Origin: Petrotoga sp. UBA5851
GTDB lineage: Bacteria > Thermotogota > Thermotogae > Petrotogales > Petrotogaceae
Length of the DNA: 19,061 nt
Direction: 5' to 3'
NCBI GenBank assembly: GCA_002431635.1
Contig: DJGH01000034.1
Coordinates: forward strand, 23,372 to 42,432
Positions within the stretch are counted from its first letter, which is position 1; every line of letters begins with the position of its first letter. A model generated the notes under the pieces. The model ran no database searches. It was given only the letters and a program-made list of their open reading frames with translations, and was not told the DNA's origin. The position numbers and the translations under genes are program-made. This document shows, piece by piece, positions 8,108 through 14,348 of the stretch.

Positions 8108-8473
8108 CTACACACCTATCTTTCTGCCACATCGCGGACAGTATGAAAAATCAGGACTTAAAGGATACTTACACTCCGGACAGAAAGAAGAACCTCTTTC
8201 ATCGTGTTCATACTCCGCAAGATCCGGAGCTTCTCCCTTAAGTATTTTTTCTGTTTTTTCTCTGGTCATAATATACTTAGAGCCGCAGCAATCGGTTCTT
8301 AAAAAATATTTTTTATTCCATCTGAAAACAGGAATAAAAAAAATATGGAAAAATGTACTCTCAAATATGAGTTTGCCGCTACAAAGCCTCCCACACCCGG
8401 GACATACAAGAGAGTTCAGCTGTTTTAAAACCTTTTCTGAACTATCCACTCCGAATACGCCTATAAAAAACAT
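8108..8473 (-). CDS. Double zinc-ribbon protein
   Basis: A 121-residue small protein with two potential zinc sites and no recognised enzymatic domain. The first uses C24 and C27 (CPGC) with C62 and C63 after an aromatic stretch (FFHIFFIPVFRWNKKYF), which is the layout of the zinc_ribbon_15 family. The second is a compact C-terminal ribbon, C98-x2-C101 and C112-x2-C115. The hydrophobic stretch at residues 41-50 may be part of the fold rather than a membrane anchor. Start: GAGAGGTGGAG just upstream of the ATG at 8473. It is the first gene of a leftward operon with the two lysO genes, with no gap between them. Function unknown; a role in regulating or assembling the exporter is only a guess from position. 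Confidence 0.8.
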   Translation of the reverse strand: MFFIGVFGVDSSEKVLKQLNSLVCPGCGRLCSGKLIFESTFFHIFFIPVFRWNKKYFLRTDCCGSKYIMTREKTEKILKGEAPDLAEYEHDERGSSFCPECKYPLSPDFSYCPRCGRKIGV

Positions 8474-8508
8474 GCTCCACCTCTCTGAAATTACTATTCA
8501 TTATATTA

Positions 8509-8517
8509 ATTGTAGCA
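8509..8517 (-). promoter_or_regulatory. Candidate extended -10 promoter of the zinc ribbon-lysO operon
   Basis: On the minus strand TGC-TACAAT, an extended -10, lies about 36 bp upstream of the zinc-ribbon start. There is no good -35 at 17 bp. It sits in the 216-bp divergent interval shared with the 7TMR-DISM gene. The interval is too short and shows no structure for a lysine riboswitch. Confidence 0.42.
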
Positions 8518-8568
8518 CAAATAGAGTATTTGCCGTTATGTTTAGCAGATATTCTCTGTTATCTCAAC

Positions 8569-8607
8569 TTTGTGTTATTAAAATGAATTCAGTTCATTTT
8601 ACACAAA
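8569..8607. repeat. Long interrupted inverted repeat, operator-like
   Basis: Inner arms AAAATGAA (8580-8587) and TTCATTTT (8593-8600) flank TTCAG, and outer arms TTTGTGT (8569-8575) and ACACAAA (8601-8607) extend the match. The right side is the complement of the left except for four extra bases (TATT) between the left arms. It lies between two divergent genes. A possible -35 TTTACA (8598-8603) with TATATT (8622-8627, 18-bp spacing) overlaps its right edge. This arrangement suggests a regulator-binding site controlling the receptor gene. No T-run follows closely, so a terminator is less likely. Confidence 0.5.
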
Positions 8608-8689
8608 ATTAAACATAGATATATATTCGTTAGTAATCTTTGTATGATATGGTATATGTGAAGATATTATACGGGGGGTAACTAAACTA

Positions 8690-10033
8690 ATGAGAACTTT
8701 GTATATAACTCTTTCTTTTATTTTTTTACTCAGCATTTTTGCTTTCTTTAATATTCCTTCAAAAATCCAGGCTGAAAAAGGCGTGGCCAGACTTGAAAAA
8801 AATTTTTCTGAATCACATTCCTACAGTCTCCTCACTGGAGAATGGGAAGTATATTCAGACCGTCTTATAACTCCACAGGAGTTTTCCGCCGGCAGTTTTT
8901 CTCCTACTATGTTCAAAAATTTCAGCCAACCGTCATTTTTTTCATCCAAACTGCCCGGATCAATGGTTACAACTTTGAAAATGACTGTCCGTATAAAAGA
9001 TATCAACTCTCCCATCGCACTGTACTTTCCAAATATGGGCTGTGACTGTACGGTCTGGGCAGATGGAAAGGTTCTGAATAATTCTTCAAATGGTTGCATC
9101 AACAGTTACGGACAGAGCTGCATATACAGTAACGGCAATTTTATACCGTCATCAGACTCTTTTGATATTGTTGTTCATATGAAAAACGCTGCTCTGCTCA
9201 AGGAGTCCGCACTAAAAAACATCAGACTGGGTTCTCCGGACTCTATAAACAGATACCGTATGAGTTTTCTTGCAGGAGAGATGTTCATGATAGGCTGTTT
9301 CCTTATAACGGGACTTTACGGATTGCTTTTGTTTTTAAAAGATAAAAGCGAAAAAAAGTTGTTTATCCTTTCGCTGATCTGCTTTGTTGAACCATTGCGC
9401 AATCTTCTTTCAGACAACAGTTTTTTCCATTATATACTGGGCATACTGCCATGGAACCTTCAAACAAGACTTTCCATACCGGTCATGACAGCTATTGCTT
9501 TCATGGTTTTCCTTTTTGTTTCAGAGCTTTTTGATTTTTCAAGAGGCAGAGCTGCTATTAAGCTTTACGGTACTTTTTGCGTAGGAGTTTCTCTGGCAGG
9601 GTTTTTCCTTTCTCCTTCCTACTGGAGTACGGTATACTTTTTTTATATTCTTCTGATATTTTTTATCTCTGCTTATGTCTTTTTTGTAACTGGATATGCT
9701 TTATTTAAAAAAGCTCGGGTTCCTTTATCTTTTATCGTTGCTTGTACTGGATTTATGTACTTTCAGCTTCTTGGTTCTTTAATATCCGGGCAGTACCTGG
9801 GTTATGATGATTTTACATGCCTTGGAATATTTGTTTTTGTATTTACTCAGATACTCTGGCTTTCCTTAAAATCCGGAACTTCTTATATAAACGCAGTTTC
9901 ACTTGAAAGCAGCATAATAAACGAAGAGCTTAAATCTCTTAATGCCATGCTTGAGCTTCAGCTTTCTCAGAAAAGCTTTGAGGTAGAACAGCTTCAAAAA
10001 AAGATCCATCAACACCACAAAAAGCTTTCTTAA
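8690..10033 (+). CDS. 7TMR-DISM membrane receptor without an output domain
   Basis: A 447-residue membrane receptor. Residues 5-21 form a signal peptide or membrane anchor. Residues about 30-185 form an extracellular beta-rich domain starting SLLTGEWEVYSDRLITPQEF, typical of the 7TMR-DISMED2 jelly-roll sensor, and it contains several cysteines (GCDCTVW, GC, SC). Residues about 195-395 contain seven hydrophobic segments, matching 7TMR-DISM_7TM. The family normally continues into a histidine kinase, GGDEF, PP2C or adenylate cyclase domain. Here the protein stops after a coiled coil (about 403-445, rich in E, L, Q and K, ending HQHHKKLS). The ligand is unknown; carbohydrates are proposed for this family. 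Start: GGGGGG at 8673-8678 before the ATG at 8690. The zinc ribbon-lysO operon is divergent. Downstream is the nrdD promoter region, with no sign of a lost output domain in any frame. Confidence 0.85.
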   Translation: MRTLYITLSFIFLLSIFAFFNIPSKIQAEKGVARLEKNFSESHSYSLLTGEWEVYSDRLITPQEFSAGSFSPTMFKNFSQPSFFSSKLPGSMVTTLKMTVRIKDINSPIALYFPNMGCDCTVWADGKVLNNSSNGCINSYGQSCIYSNGNFIPSSDSFDIVVHMKNAALLKESALKNIRLGSPDSINRYRMSFLAGEMFMIGCFLITGLYGLLLFLKDKSEKKLFILSLICFVEPLRNLLSDNSFFHYILGILPWNLQTRLSIPVMTAIAFMVFLFVSELFDFSRGRAAIKLYGTFCVGVSLAGFFLSPSYWSTVYFFYILLIFFISAYVFFVTGYALFKKARVPLSFIVACTGFMYFQLLGSLISGQYLGYDDFTCLGIFVFVFTQILWLSLKSGTSYINAVSLESSIINEELKSLNAMLELQLSQKSFEVEQLQKKIHQHHKKLS

Positions 10034-10097
10034 CTTTAATTCTGAATTAACAAAAATTACTTTTAAGCACTGATGTATGTCCGTGATGTATCCAAGG

Positions 10098-10143
10098 TAA
10101 CAACATATTGTATTCAAAAAATTTAACACACAATATATAGTAT
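10098..10143. promoter_or_regulatory. Tandem NrdR-like boxes upstream of nrdD
   Basis: Box 2 (10128-10143) reads ACACAATATATAGTAT, very close to the NrdR consensus ACACwATATATwGTGT. Box 1 (10098-10113) reads TAACAACATATTGTAT and agrees with box 2 at 12 of 16 positions. The centres are 30 bp apart, about three helical turns, near the spacing usual for NrdR pairs. NrdR is the ATP/dATP-sensing repressor of ribonucleotide reductase genes. A weak promoter, TTCAAA (10113-10118) with TATAGT (10136-10141) at 17 bp, would be covered by box 2. Assignment rests on motif, pairing and location. Confidence 0.72.
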
Positions 10144-10153
10144 TCTGTAGTAG

Positions 10154-10192
10154 AATATTTCTAAACAGGAAAATTGTTTAGAAATATTTTTT
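10154..10192 (+). terminator. Hairpin plus T-run in the nrdD leader (attenuator-like)
   Basis: A perfect 14-bp stem (10154-10167 AATATTTCTAAACA; 10175-10188 TGTTTAGAAATATT) with the 7-nt loop GGAAAAT. The stem's end runs into TTTTTT at 10187-10192. It lies downstream of the NrdR-like boxes and directly before the nrdD ribosome binding site GGGGGTGG. It may end transcripts coming from the 7TMR-DISM gene, or act as a conditional attenuator for nrdDG. The stem is AT-rich, which weakens the terminator reading. A fully double-stranded 14-bp stem there could also hinder ribosome loading. Confidence 0.6.
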
Positions 10193-10205
10193 ATGGGGGT
10201 GGCTT

Positions 10206-12086
10206 ATGAAAGACACTATTCTTTCTTATATCGATATGTCAGACTGGAAGGTAAAAGAGAATTCCAATATGCAGTATTCCCTTCAGGGACTGAACAACCA
10301 CATACATCAGCAGGCCATAAAGGATTTTTGGCTTGAAGATATATACGGACAAAAAAACCGTAATATCCCTTTTTATCATAACAGCGGGCTTTTTCATATT
10401 CACGATCTGGGATGCCTTTCAAGCTACTGTGTCGGCTGGGATCTGCATGATCTTCTCCAAAGAGGCTTCGGCGGAGTTGAAAACAAAATTTCCTGCGGTC
10501 CGGCAAAGCATTTTAGAACCGCTCTGGGGCAGATGGTAAACTTTCTTTACACCATGCAGGGAGAGGTTGCAGGTGCCGTTGCCTTTTCAAACTTTGATAC
10601 CCTCCTGGCTCCTTTTATTTATTATGACAGACTCTCATATGAAACCGTAAAACAAAATATGCAGGAGTTTGTTTTTAATATGAACGTACCTACAAGAGTA
10701 GGATTTCAATCACCTTTCAGCAATATCACCTTCGATCTTGCGGTACCTCCGAATTTTGCAGATATGAAAGCCATCATCGGAGGCATAGAAAAAGAGCTTA
10801 CCTACAAACACTTTCAGAAAGAGATGGATATGATAAACACCGCCTTTGTAGAAGTAATGAGCAACGGAGATTTCGAACAGCGGCCGTTTTCTTTTCCGAT
10901 TCCGACTTACAATATAACCAAAGAGTTCAATTGGAACAGCCCTGTGGCTGAAAAAATCCTTGAACTTACCGCAAAGTACGGTACTCCATACTTTGCAAAT
11001 TATATAAGTTCGGATATCTCACCCCAAGATGTAAGGAGCATGTGCTGTAGACTCAGGCTTGATAATACCGTTGTGATGAATCATATCGGAAAACTTTCTC
11101 AGTCCTTCAATATCTTAAATAAAAGTTATGAAAACGATACTTCCATACGCAGAGGCGGTCTTTTTAGCTCAAACCCTCTTACCGGATCCATAGGTGTAGT
11201 AACAATAAATATTCCCAGAATTGCTATGATGAGTCATAATGATTTCAAAAAATTTTACACACTTCTTAAGGATGCTATGAACACTGCAAAAGAAAGTCTT
11301 GAAATAAAACGCAGATACATAGAAGAACTTACCGTATCTGGAATGTTCCCCTACTGCAGGGTATATCTTGATAAAATCTATTCGCTTAGCGGACAGTACT
11401 GGGCGAACCATTTTTCAACCATTGGTCTGGTAGGCATGCATGAAGGTCTTCTGAATATGGGAATAAGCGATGGCATACTGAGCCGGGACGGAACAGAAAA
11501 GGCTCTTGAAATAATGGATTTTATGCTTTTCACTCTGAAAGAGTTCACTGAAGAAACGAATAATCTTTATAATCTGGAAGCTTCACCGGCCGAAGGAACC
11601 TCATACCGTCTTGCCTGCATTGACAAGAAAGAGTACGGAAACTCCGCTTTTTTCAGCGGAACAGATGAAACTCCATACTATACCAACTCTGTCCATCCAC
11701 CTGTTAACTCCTTCATTGATCCGTTTGATCTGCTTGAACACCAGAAAGATCTTCAGACAAGGTGGACTGGAGGAACAGTGGTACATATTTTCGTCGGAGA
11801 GAAAATTTCTTCGGCCAATGTATTAAAAGACTTTATTAAAAAGGCTTTTACCAATTATAGGCTTCCATATATGAGCATTACCCCTACTTTTTCAATATGT
11901 CCTGTCCATGGCTATATATCAGGCGAGAAGTTCACCTGTCCTATATGTTCAAGGGAAACCGAGGTTTATTCAAGAATAGTAGGGTACTACCGGCCTGTAA
12001 AGGTCTGGAATGCCGGTAAAAAACAGGAATATCTTCACAGAGTTCAGTTCTCCTTGAGAAGTGATTCCAAATGTTTGCAGGAATAA
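10206..12086 (+). CDS. nrdD: Anaerobic (class III) ribonucleoside-triphosphate reductase
   Basis: The oxygen-sensitive glycyl-radical enzyme that makes deoxyribonucleotides from ribonucleoside triphosphates. In its 626 residues the catalytic barrel begins almost at once: HIHDLGCLSSYCVGWDL is at 64-80, with C75 a likely active-site cysteine. The radical cysteine is expected in SMCCRLRLD (C280/C281). Near the C-terminus is a zinc site C565-x2-H568 plus C578-x2-C581, then the glycyl-radical loop RIVGY with G593 as the radical site, followed by VWNAGKKQE. The N-terminal ATP-cone found in about 700-residue NrdD proteins, which gives dATP inhibition, is absent; the Thermotoga maritima enzyme is a short relative of this kind. 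The third zinc-site position is His rather than Cys (CPVHGY). Start: GGGGGTGG at 10195-10202. Its last 16 bp overlap nrdG, so activator and enzyme are made together. Regulation is likely by NrdR and perhaps by the leader hairpin. Confidence 0.96.
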   Translation: MKDTILSYIDMSDWKVKENSNMQYSLQGLNNHIHQQAIKDFWLEDIYGQKNRNIPFYHNSGLFHIHDLGCLSSYCVGWDLHDLLQRGFGGVENKISCGPAKHFRTALGQMVNFLYTMQGEVAGAVAFSNFDTLLAPFIYYDRLSYETVKQNMQEFVFNMNVPTRVGFQSPFSNITFDLAVPPNFADMKAIIGGIEKELTYKHFQKEMDMINTAFVEVMSNGDFEQRPFSFPIPTYNITKEFNWNSPVAEKILELTAKYGTPYFANYISSDISPQDVRSMCCRLRLDNTVVMNHIGKLSQSFNILNKSYENDTSIRRGGLFSSNPLTGSIGVVTINIPRIAMMSHNDFKKFYTLLKDAMNTAKESLEIKRRYIEELTVSGMFPYCRVYLDKIYSLSGQYWANHFSTIGLVGMHEGLLNMGISDGILSRDGTEKALEIMDFMLFTLKEFTEETNNLYNLEASPAEGTSYRLACIDKKEYGNSAFFSGTDETPYYTNSVHPPVNSFIDPFDLLEHQKDLQTRWTGGTVVHIFVGEKISSANVLKDFIKKAFTNYRLPYMSITPTFSICPVHGYISGEKFTCPICSRETEVYSRIVGYYRPVKVWNAGKKQEYLHRVQFSLRSDSKCLQE

Positions 12087-12709
12087 GATCTTTTTCTTTT
12101 GTTGATGTTCCGGATTTTGTAAGTGCGGTGCTTTTCACACAGGGCTGCAATATGCGATGTCCCTGGTGTCATAATCACAGCATAGCTTACTCAGACACAA
12201 AAGAACAGATAAGTATTGAATATATCTTGAAGCAGGCAGAATTTCTCCGCAAAAGAGTAGATGCTATATGTATAACAGGCGGAGAACCTACTATACATAA
12301 AGAACTTACAGCAGTTATAGAACATCTCAAAAATACTCTCAAATACTATATCAAGCTTGATACAAACGGAACAAATCCGCAGATGATAAGTGAGCTTACG
12401 CATGAAAACCTTATCGATTACTGCGCTCTTGAAATAAAAGCCGCCCCTGAAAACTATCAAAAGCTTACAGGCTCTCCTGCTGATTTTTCAAGGGTCTTAC
12501 AAACAGTTGATACTTTAAGAAAATCATCCATAGAGTATGAGCTGAGAATGACTTATGTCCCAGGGCTCTCTTCAAAGCACGATATCTTTTTCTTCAAACA
12601 GCTACTTGAAGAAAAAGAAAGAGCTTATATAACCATAGCCCAAAGCACCGATATATACACAGTATCTCCCATGAAAGAACTTATTCCCAAAAGATTTATT
12701 CTCCGCTAG
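12071..12709 (+). CDS. nrdG: Anaerobic ribonucleotide reductase-activating radical SAM protein
   Basis: A 212-residue radical SAM enzyme. It uses a [4Fe-4S] cluster and S-adenosylmethionine to place the glycyl radical on NrdD. The cluster cysteines are C26, C30 and C33 in GCNMRCPWCHN, and the SAM-binding block is ITGGEPT. The later strands (YYIKLDTNGT, YCALEIKAA) fit the NrdG/PflA-like partial barrel. Length suits the NrdG type that is often annotated as an 'anaerobic RNR activating protein' in anaerobes; it is longer than the E. coli form of about 154 residues. Translation starts inside the end of nrdD, 16 bp before its stop, with GAGAAGTGA as a weak ribosome binding site, so coupling to nrdD is likely. 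A strong terminator follows 18 bp after the stop. Confidence 0.94.
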   Translation: MFAGIRSFSFVDVPDFVSAVLFTQGCNMRCPWCHNHSIAYSDTKEQISIEYILKQAEFLRKRVDAICITGGEPTIHKELTAVIEHLKNTLKYYIKLDTNGTNPQMISELTHENLIDYCALEIKAAPENYQKLTGSPADFSRVLQTVDTLRKSSIEYELRMTYVPGLSSKHDIFFFKQLLEEKERAYITIAQSTDIYTVSPMKELIPKRFILR

Positions 12710-12727
12710 AAATGAAAGAAATACCAT

Positions 12728-12760
12728 AAAAGTATGACTATCTGTGTCATACTTTTTGTT
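12728..12760 (+). terminator. Intrinsic terminator after nrdG
   Basis: A perfect 11-bp stem (AAAAGTATGAC at 12728-12738, GTCATACTTTT at 12746-12756) with loop TATCTGT, followed by TTGTTTTAT. It closes the nrdDG operon and separates it from the next gene. The A-rich left flank could also let it work on the other strand, but there is no convergent gene to end. Confidence 0.9.
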
Positions 12761-12807
12761 TTATAATATTACTGTACTAAATCAATAACATCAGCCGGAG
12801 GTGATTT

Positions 12808-13422
12808 ATGAACCTTGATCTCAAAAAAGTACTTAAGGATCTTTACGACACAAAAAAAACCGAACCTCACTTTGTTACTGCTCCCAAATTAAAAATAATA
12901 AGCTGCTGTGGTTATGGTAATCCCAACAACAGTGTTCTTTTCCAAAAAACCATGTCTGCACTTTATTCCATAACCTATACCATCAAATTCATGCTTAAGC
13001 AGACCGACAATCCGCTTTATACGGTAATGCCTCTGGAAGGGCTCTGGTGGACAGATGAAATGAGCACCTTCAGTCTTGAAAAGAAAGAAGAATGGAAATG
13101 GAAGGTCTTTATAGTTCAACCGGACTTCATAACAAGGGAGATCTTCGACTGTGGAATTAAGGAACTGTTGAAAAAGAAAAAGGAAGATGTAGACACCTCC
13201 TTGCTTTCGTTCGATAGCTTTGAAGAAGGGTTGTGCGCTCAGATACTCCATATTGGGCCGTATGCACAGGAAGAACCTACAGTGAAAAAGCTTCATGAGT
13301 TTATAAACCACGAAGGATATAAGATGACAGGTCTGCACCATGAAGTGTATATGGGAGACCCCAGAAGAGCGGCTCCGGAAAAACTCAAAACTTTAATCCG
13401 ACAGCCGGTTAGGAAAATTTAA
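12808..13422 (+). CDS. GyrI-like small-molecule-binding protein
   Basis: A 204-residue cytoplasmic protein of the GyrI-like (SAV2460/YdhE-type) group, whose fold is the ligand-binding SHV module of the BmrR/SbmC family. Visible family marks are LEGLWWTD around residue 75, KWKVFIVQPDFIT near 97-109, LLSFDSFEEGLCAQILHIGPYAQEEPTVKKL near 131-161, and the C-terminal GLHHEVYMGDPRRAAPEKLKTLIRQPVR. Such proteins are found free-standing, and some hydrolyse or sequester toxic small molecules. No DNA-binding domain is present. Start: very good ribosome binding site GGAGGTGAT at 12797-12805. It is a single gene, with a possible -10 TATAAT at 12762-12767 right after the nrdG terminator. No nearby gene reveals its ligand. 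Confidence 0.85.
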   Translation: MNLDLKKVLKDLYDTKKTEPHFVTAPKLKIISCCGYGNPNNSVLFQKTMSALYSITYTIKFMLKQTDNPLYTVMPLEGLWWTDEMSTFSLEKKEEWKWKVFIVQPDFITREIFDCGIKELLKKKKEDVDTSLLSFDSFEEGLCAQILHIGPYAQEEPTVKKLHEFINHEGYKMTGLHHEVYMGDPRRAAPEKLKTLIRQPVRKI

Positions 13423-13425
13423 ATC

Positions 13426-13434
13426 TGTTATAAT
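13426..13434 (+). promoter_or_regulatory. Extended -10 promoter of the flavoprotein reductase gene
   Basis: TGT-TATAAT at 13426-13434, an extended -10 about 70 bp upstream of the ATG at 13506. The -35 position is weak. It overlaps the end of the GyrI-like gene, so the reductase can be transcribed on its own. I see no terminator between the two genes. Confidence 0.5.
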
Positions 13435-13505
13435 TGTCCCGACATTCTAATTACATATAATAACAGTACGTTGCCTTTACTTTAACGGACAAGGAGATGG
13501 AGCTT

Positions 13506-14267
13506 ATGGATCAGCAGGTTATTAGCAGGATAAAGCCACAGATATACAAAGCAGTTGTAAAAAGCATTATTGATCTGACCCACGACATAAAAGAAATAAA
13601 TCTTGAGCTTATTTCTCCAAAGGAACTATCCTTTCTTGCCGGACAGATAATGTCATTTTCTGTTATGCCAGATAACCAAGGCATCAAAACAAGCAGGACT
13701 TACTCCATATCCTCAACGCCTGCAGACTCAGGTACTTTGCAGTTCATAGTAAAACATGTTCCGGGCGGAAAGGTTTCCGGATACATACACCAAAAACTTA
13801 GGCAGGGTGATGAAGTCGAACTCAAAGGTCCTTTCGGAAACTTATACGTCCGTGATGACAAAAGGGATATGATATGTATAGCAGGCGGTTCAGGAATGTC
13901 CTCGATAAAGTCCATAGTGACAGATCTTCTTCAAAAGGGTGAGAAAAAAAGGCAGATATGGTTCTTTTTCGGAGGACAGACCCAAAAAGACATCTTTTAT
14001 ACAGAGTACTTCGGTAAGTTTGAAAAACAGTTTGGAAACTTTCATTTTATACCATGTATCTCGGATGACTCCGATGTCTCATGGAAAGGCGAAATTGGGC
14101 TTGTGACAGAGACCGCATATAAGTTTATTGAGAAAAAAATTGAACTTCCAGCAGAGTTAAGCGCTTACCTGTGCGGCAGCAGAAGCCTTCTTGAAGCTGC
14201 TGTTAGGATGCTTGTTTCATCTGGTATTTCAGAGAAAAATATATTTTATGATATGTTCAACTTATAA
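13506..14267 (+). CDS. Ferredoxin-reductase-like FAD/NAD(P)H oxidoreductase
   Basis: A 253-residue flavoprotein of the ferredoxin-NADP reductase superfamily, moving electrons between NAD(P)H and an unknown partner through FAD. The FAD-binding barrel carries R64-T-Y-S (TSRTYSISST) and the GGKVSGYIH phosphate-binding segment, then LKGPFGNLYV. The nucleotide-binding half has IAGGSGMSSIKSI (125-137), FFGGQTQKDIFY and YLCGSRSLLEAAVRML, ending FYDMF. These blocks resemble the reductase part of NqrF and of oxygenase reductases, but there is no 2Fe-2S domain at either end. I chose the ATG at 13506 because AAGGAG at 13491-13496 is 9 nt away; the in-frame ATG at 13497 touches the ribosome binding site and is unlikely. 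It lies just upstream of the iron regulator. A link to iron (ferric reduction, say) is a guess from position. Confidence 0.85.
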   Translation: MDQQVISRIKPQIYKAVVKSIIDLTHDIKEINLELISPKELSFLAGQIMSFSVMPDNQGIKTSRTYSISSTPADSGTLQFIVKHVPGGKVSGYIHQKLRQGDEVELKGPFGNLYVRDDKRDMICIAGGSGMSSIKSIVTDLLQKGEKKRQIWFFFGGQTQKDIFYTEYFGKFEKQFGNFHFIPCISDDSDVSWKGEIGLVTETAYKFIEKKIELPAELSAYLCGSRSLLEAAVRMLVSSGISEKNIFYDMFNL

Positions 14268-14286
14268 CATCCCTATGTTTTAAAAT

Positions 14287-14315
14287 TTGACTAAATATAA
14301 AAAAAATGTTAAAAT
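14287..14315 (+). promoter_or_regulatory. Promoter of the DtxR-FeoA regulator gene
   Basis: TTGACT at 14287-14292 and TAAAAT at 14310-14315 with exact 17-bp spacing and an extended-10 TGT at 14307-14309. It matches the promoter of the feo operon element for element and would initiate about 14322, inside the adjacent dyad. Confidence 0.8.
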
Positions 14316-14318
14316 TGC

Positions 14319-14334
14319 TGTAGATTATACTACA
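14319..14334. promoter_or_regulatory. Operator of the metal regulator (TGTAG-N6-CTACA)
   Basis: The dyad TGTAGATTATACTACA begins 3 bp after the -10 hexamer and covers the expected transcription start. The same TGTAG-N6-CTAC dyad sits at the same place in the feo promoter. A repressor bound here would block RNA polymerase. The natural candidate is the DtxR-like protein encoded directly downstream, that is, autoregulation. The dyad ends at the AAAGGAT ribosome binding site. Confidence 0.7.
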
Positions 14335-14348
14335 AAGGATGTGTTTTT

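Noticed and set aside
8067..8612. Long plus-strand frame (181 codons) opposite the zinc-ribbon gene
   Set aside because: It is antisense to two well-supported genes, has no recognisable domain or ribosome binding site, and its translation looks like a shadow frame.
8474..8689. Lysine riboswitch upstream of the lysO operon
   Set aside because: The leader from the likely promoter is only about 30 nt, and no L-box-like helices or terminator are seen.
10036..10050. Palindrome TTAATTC-T-GAATTAA after the receptor gene as a terminator
   Set aside because: A one-base centre cannot form a hairpin loop and no T-run follows; it is probably chance in AT-rich DNA.
12889..13341. Minus-strand frame of 150 codons opposite the GyrI-like gene
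   Set aside because: The sense strand has a strong ribosome binding site and clear family motifs; the antisense frame has neither.
13497..13505. Earlier ATG for the flavoprotein reductase
   Set aside because: It directly abuts the AAGGAG element, leaving no spacing for ribosome binding.
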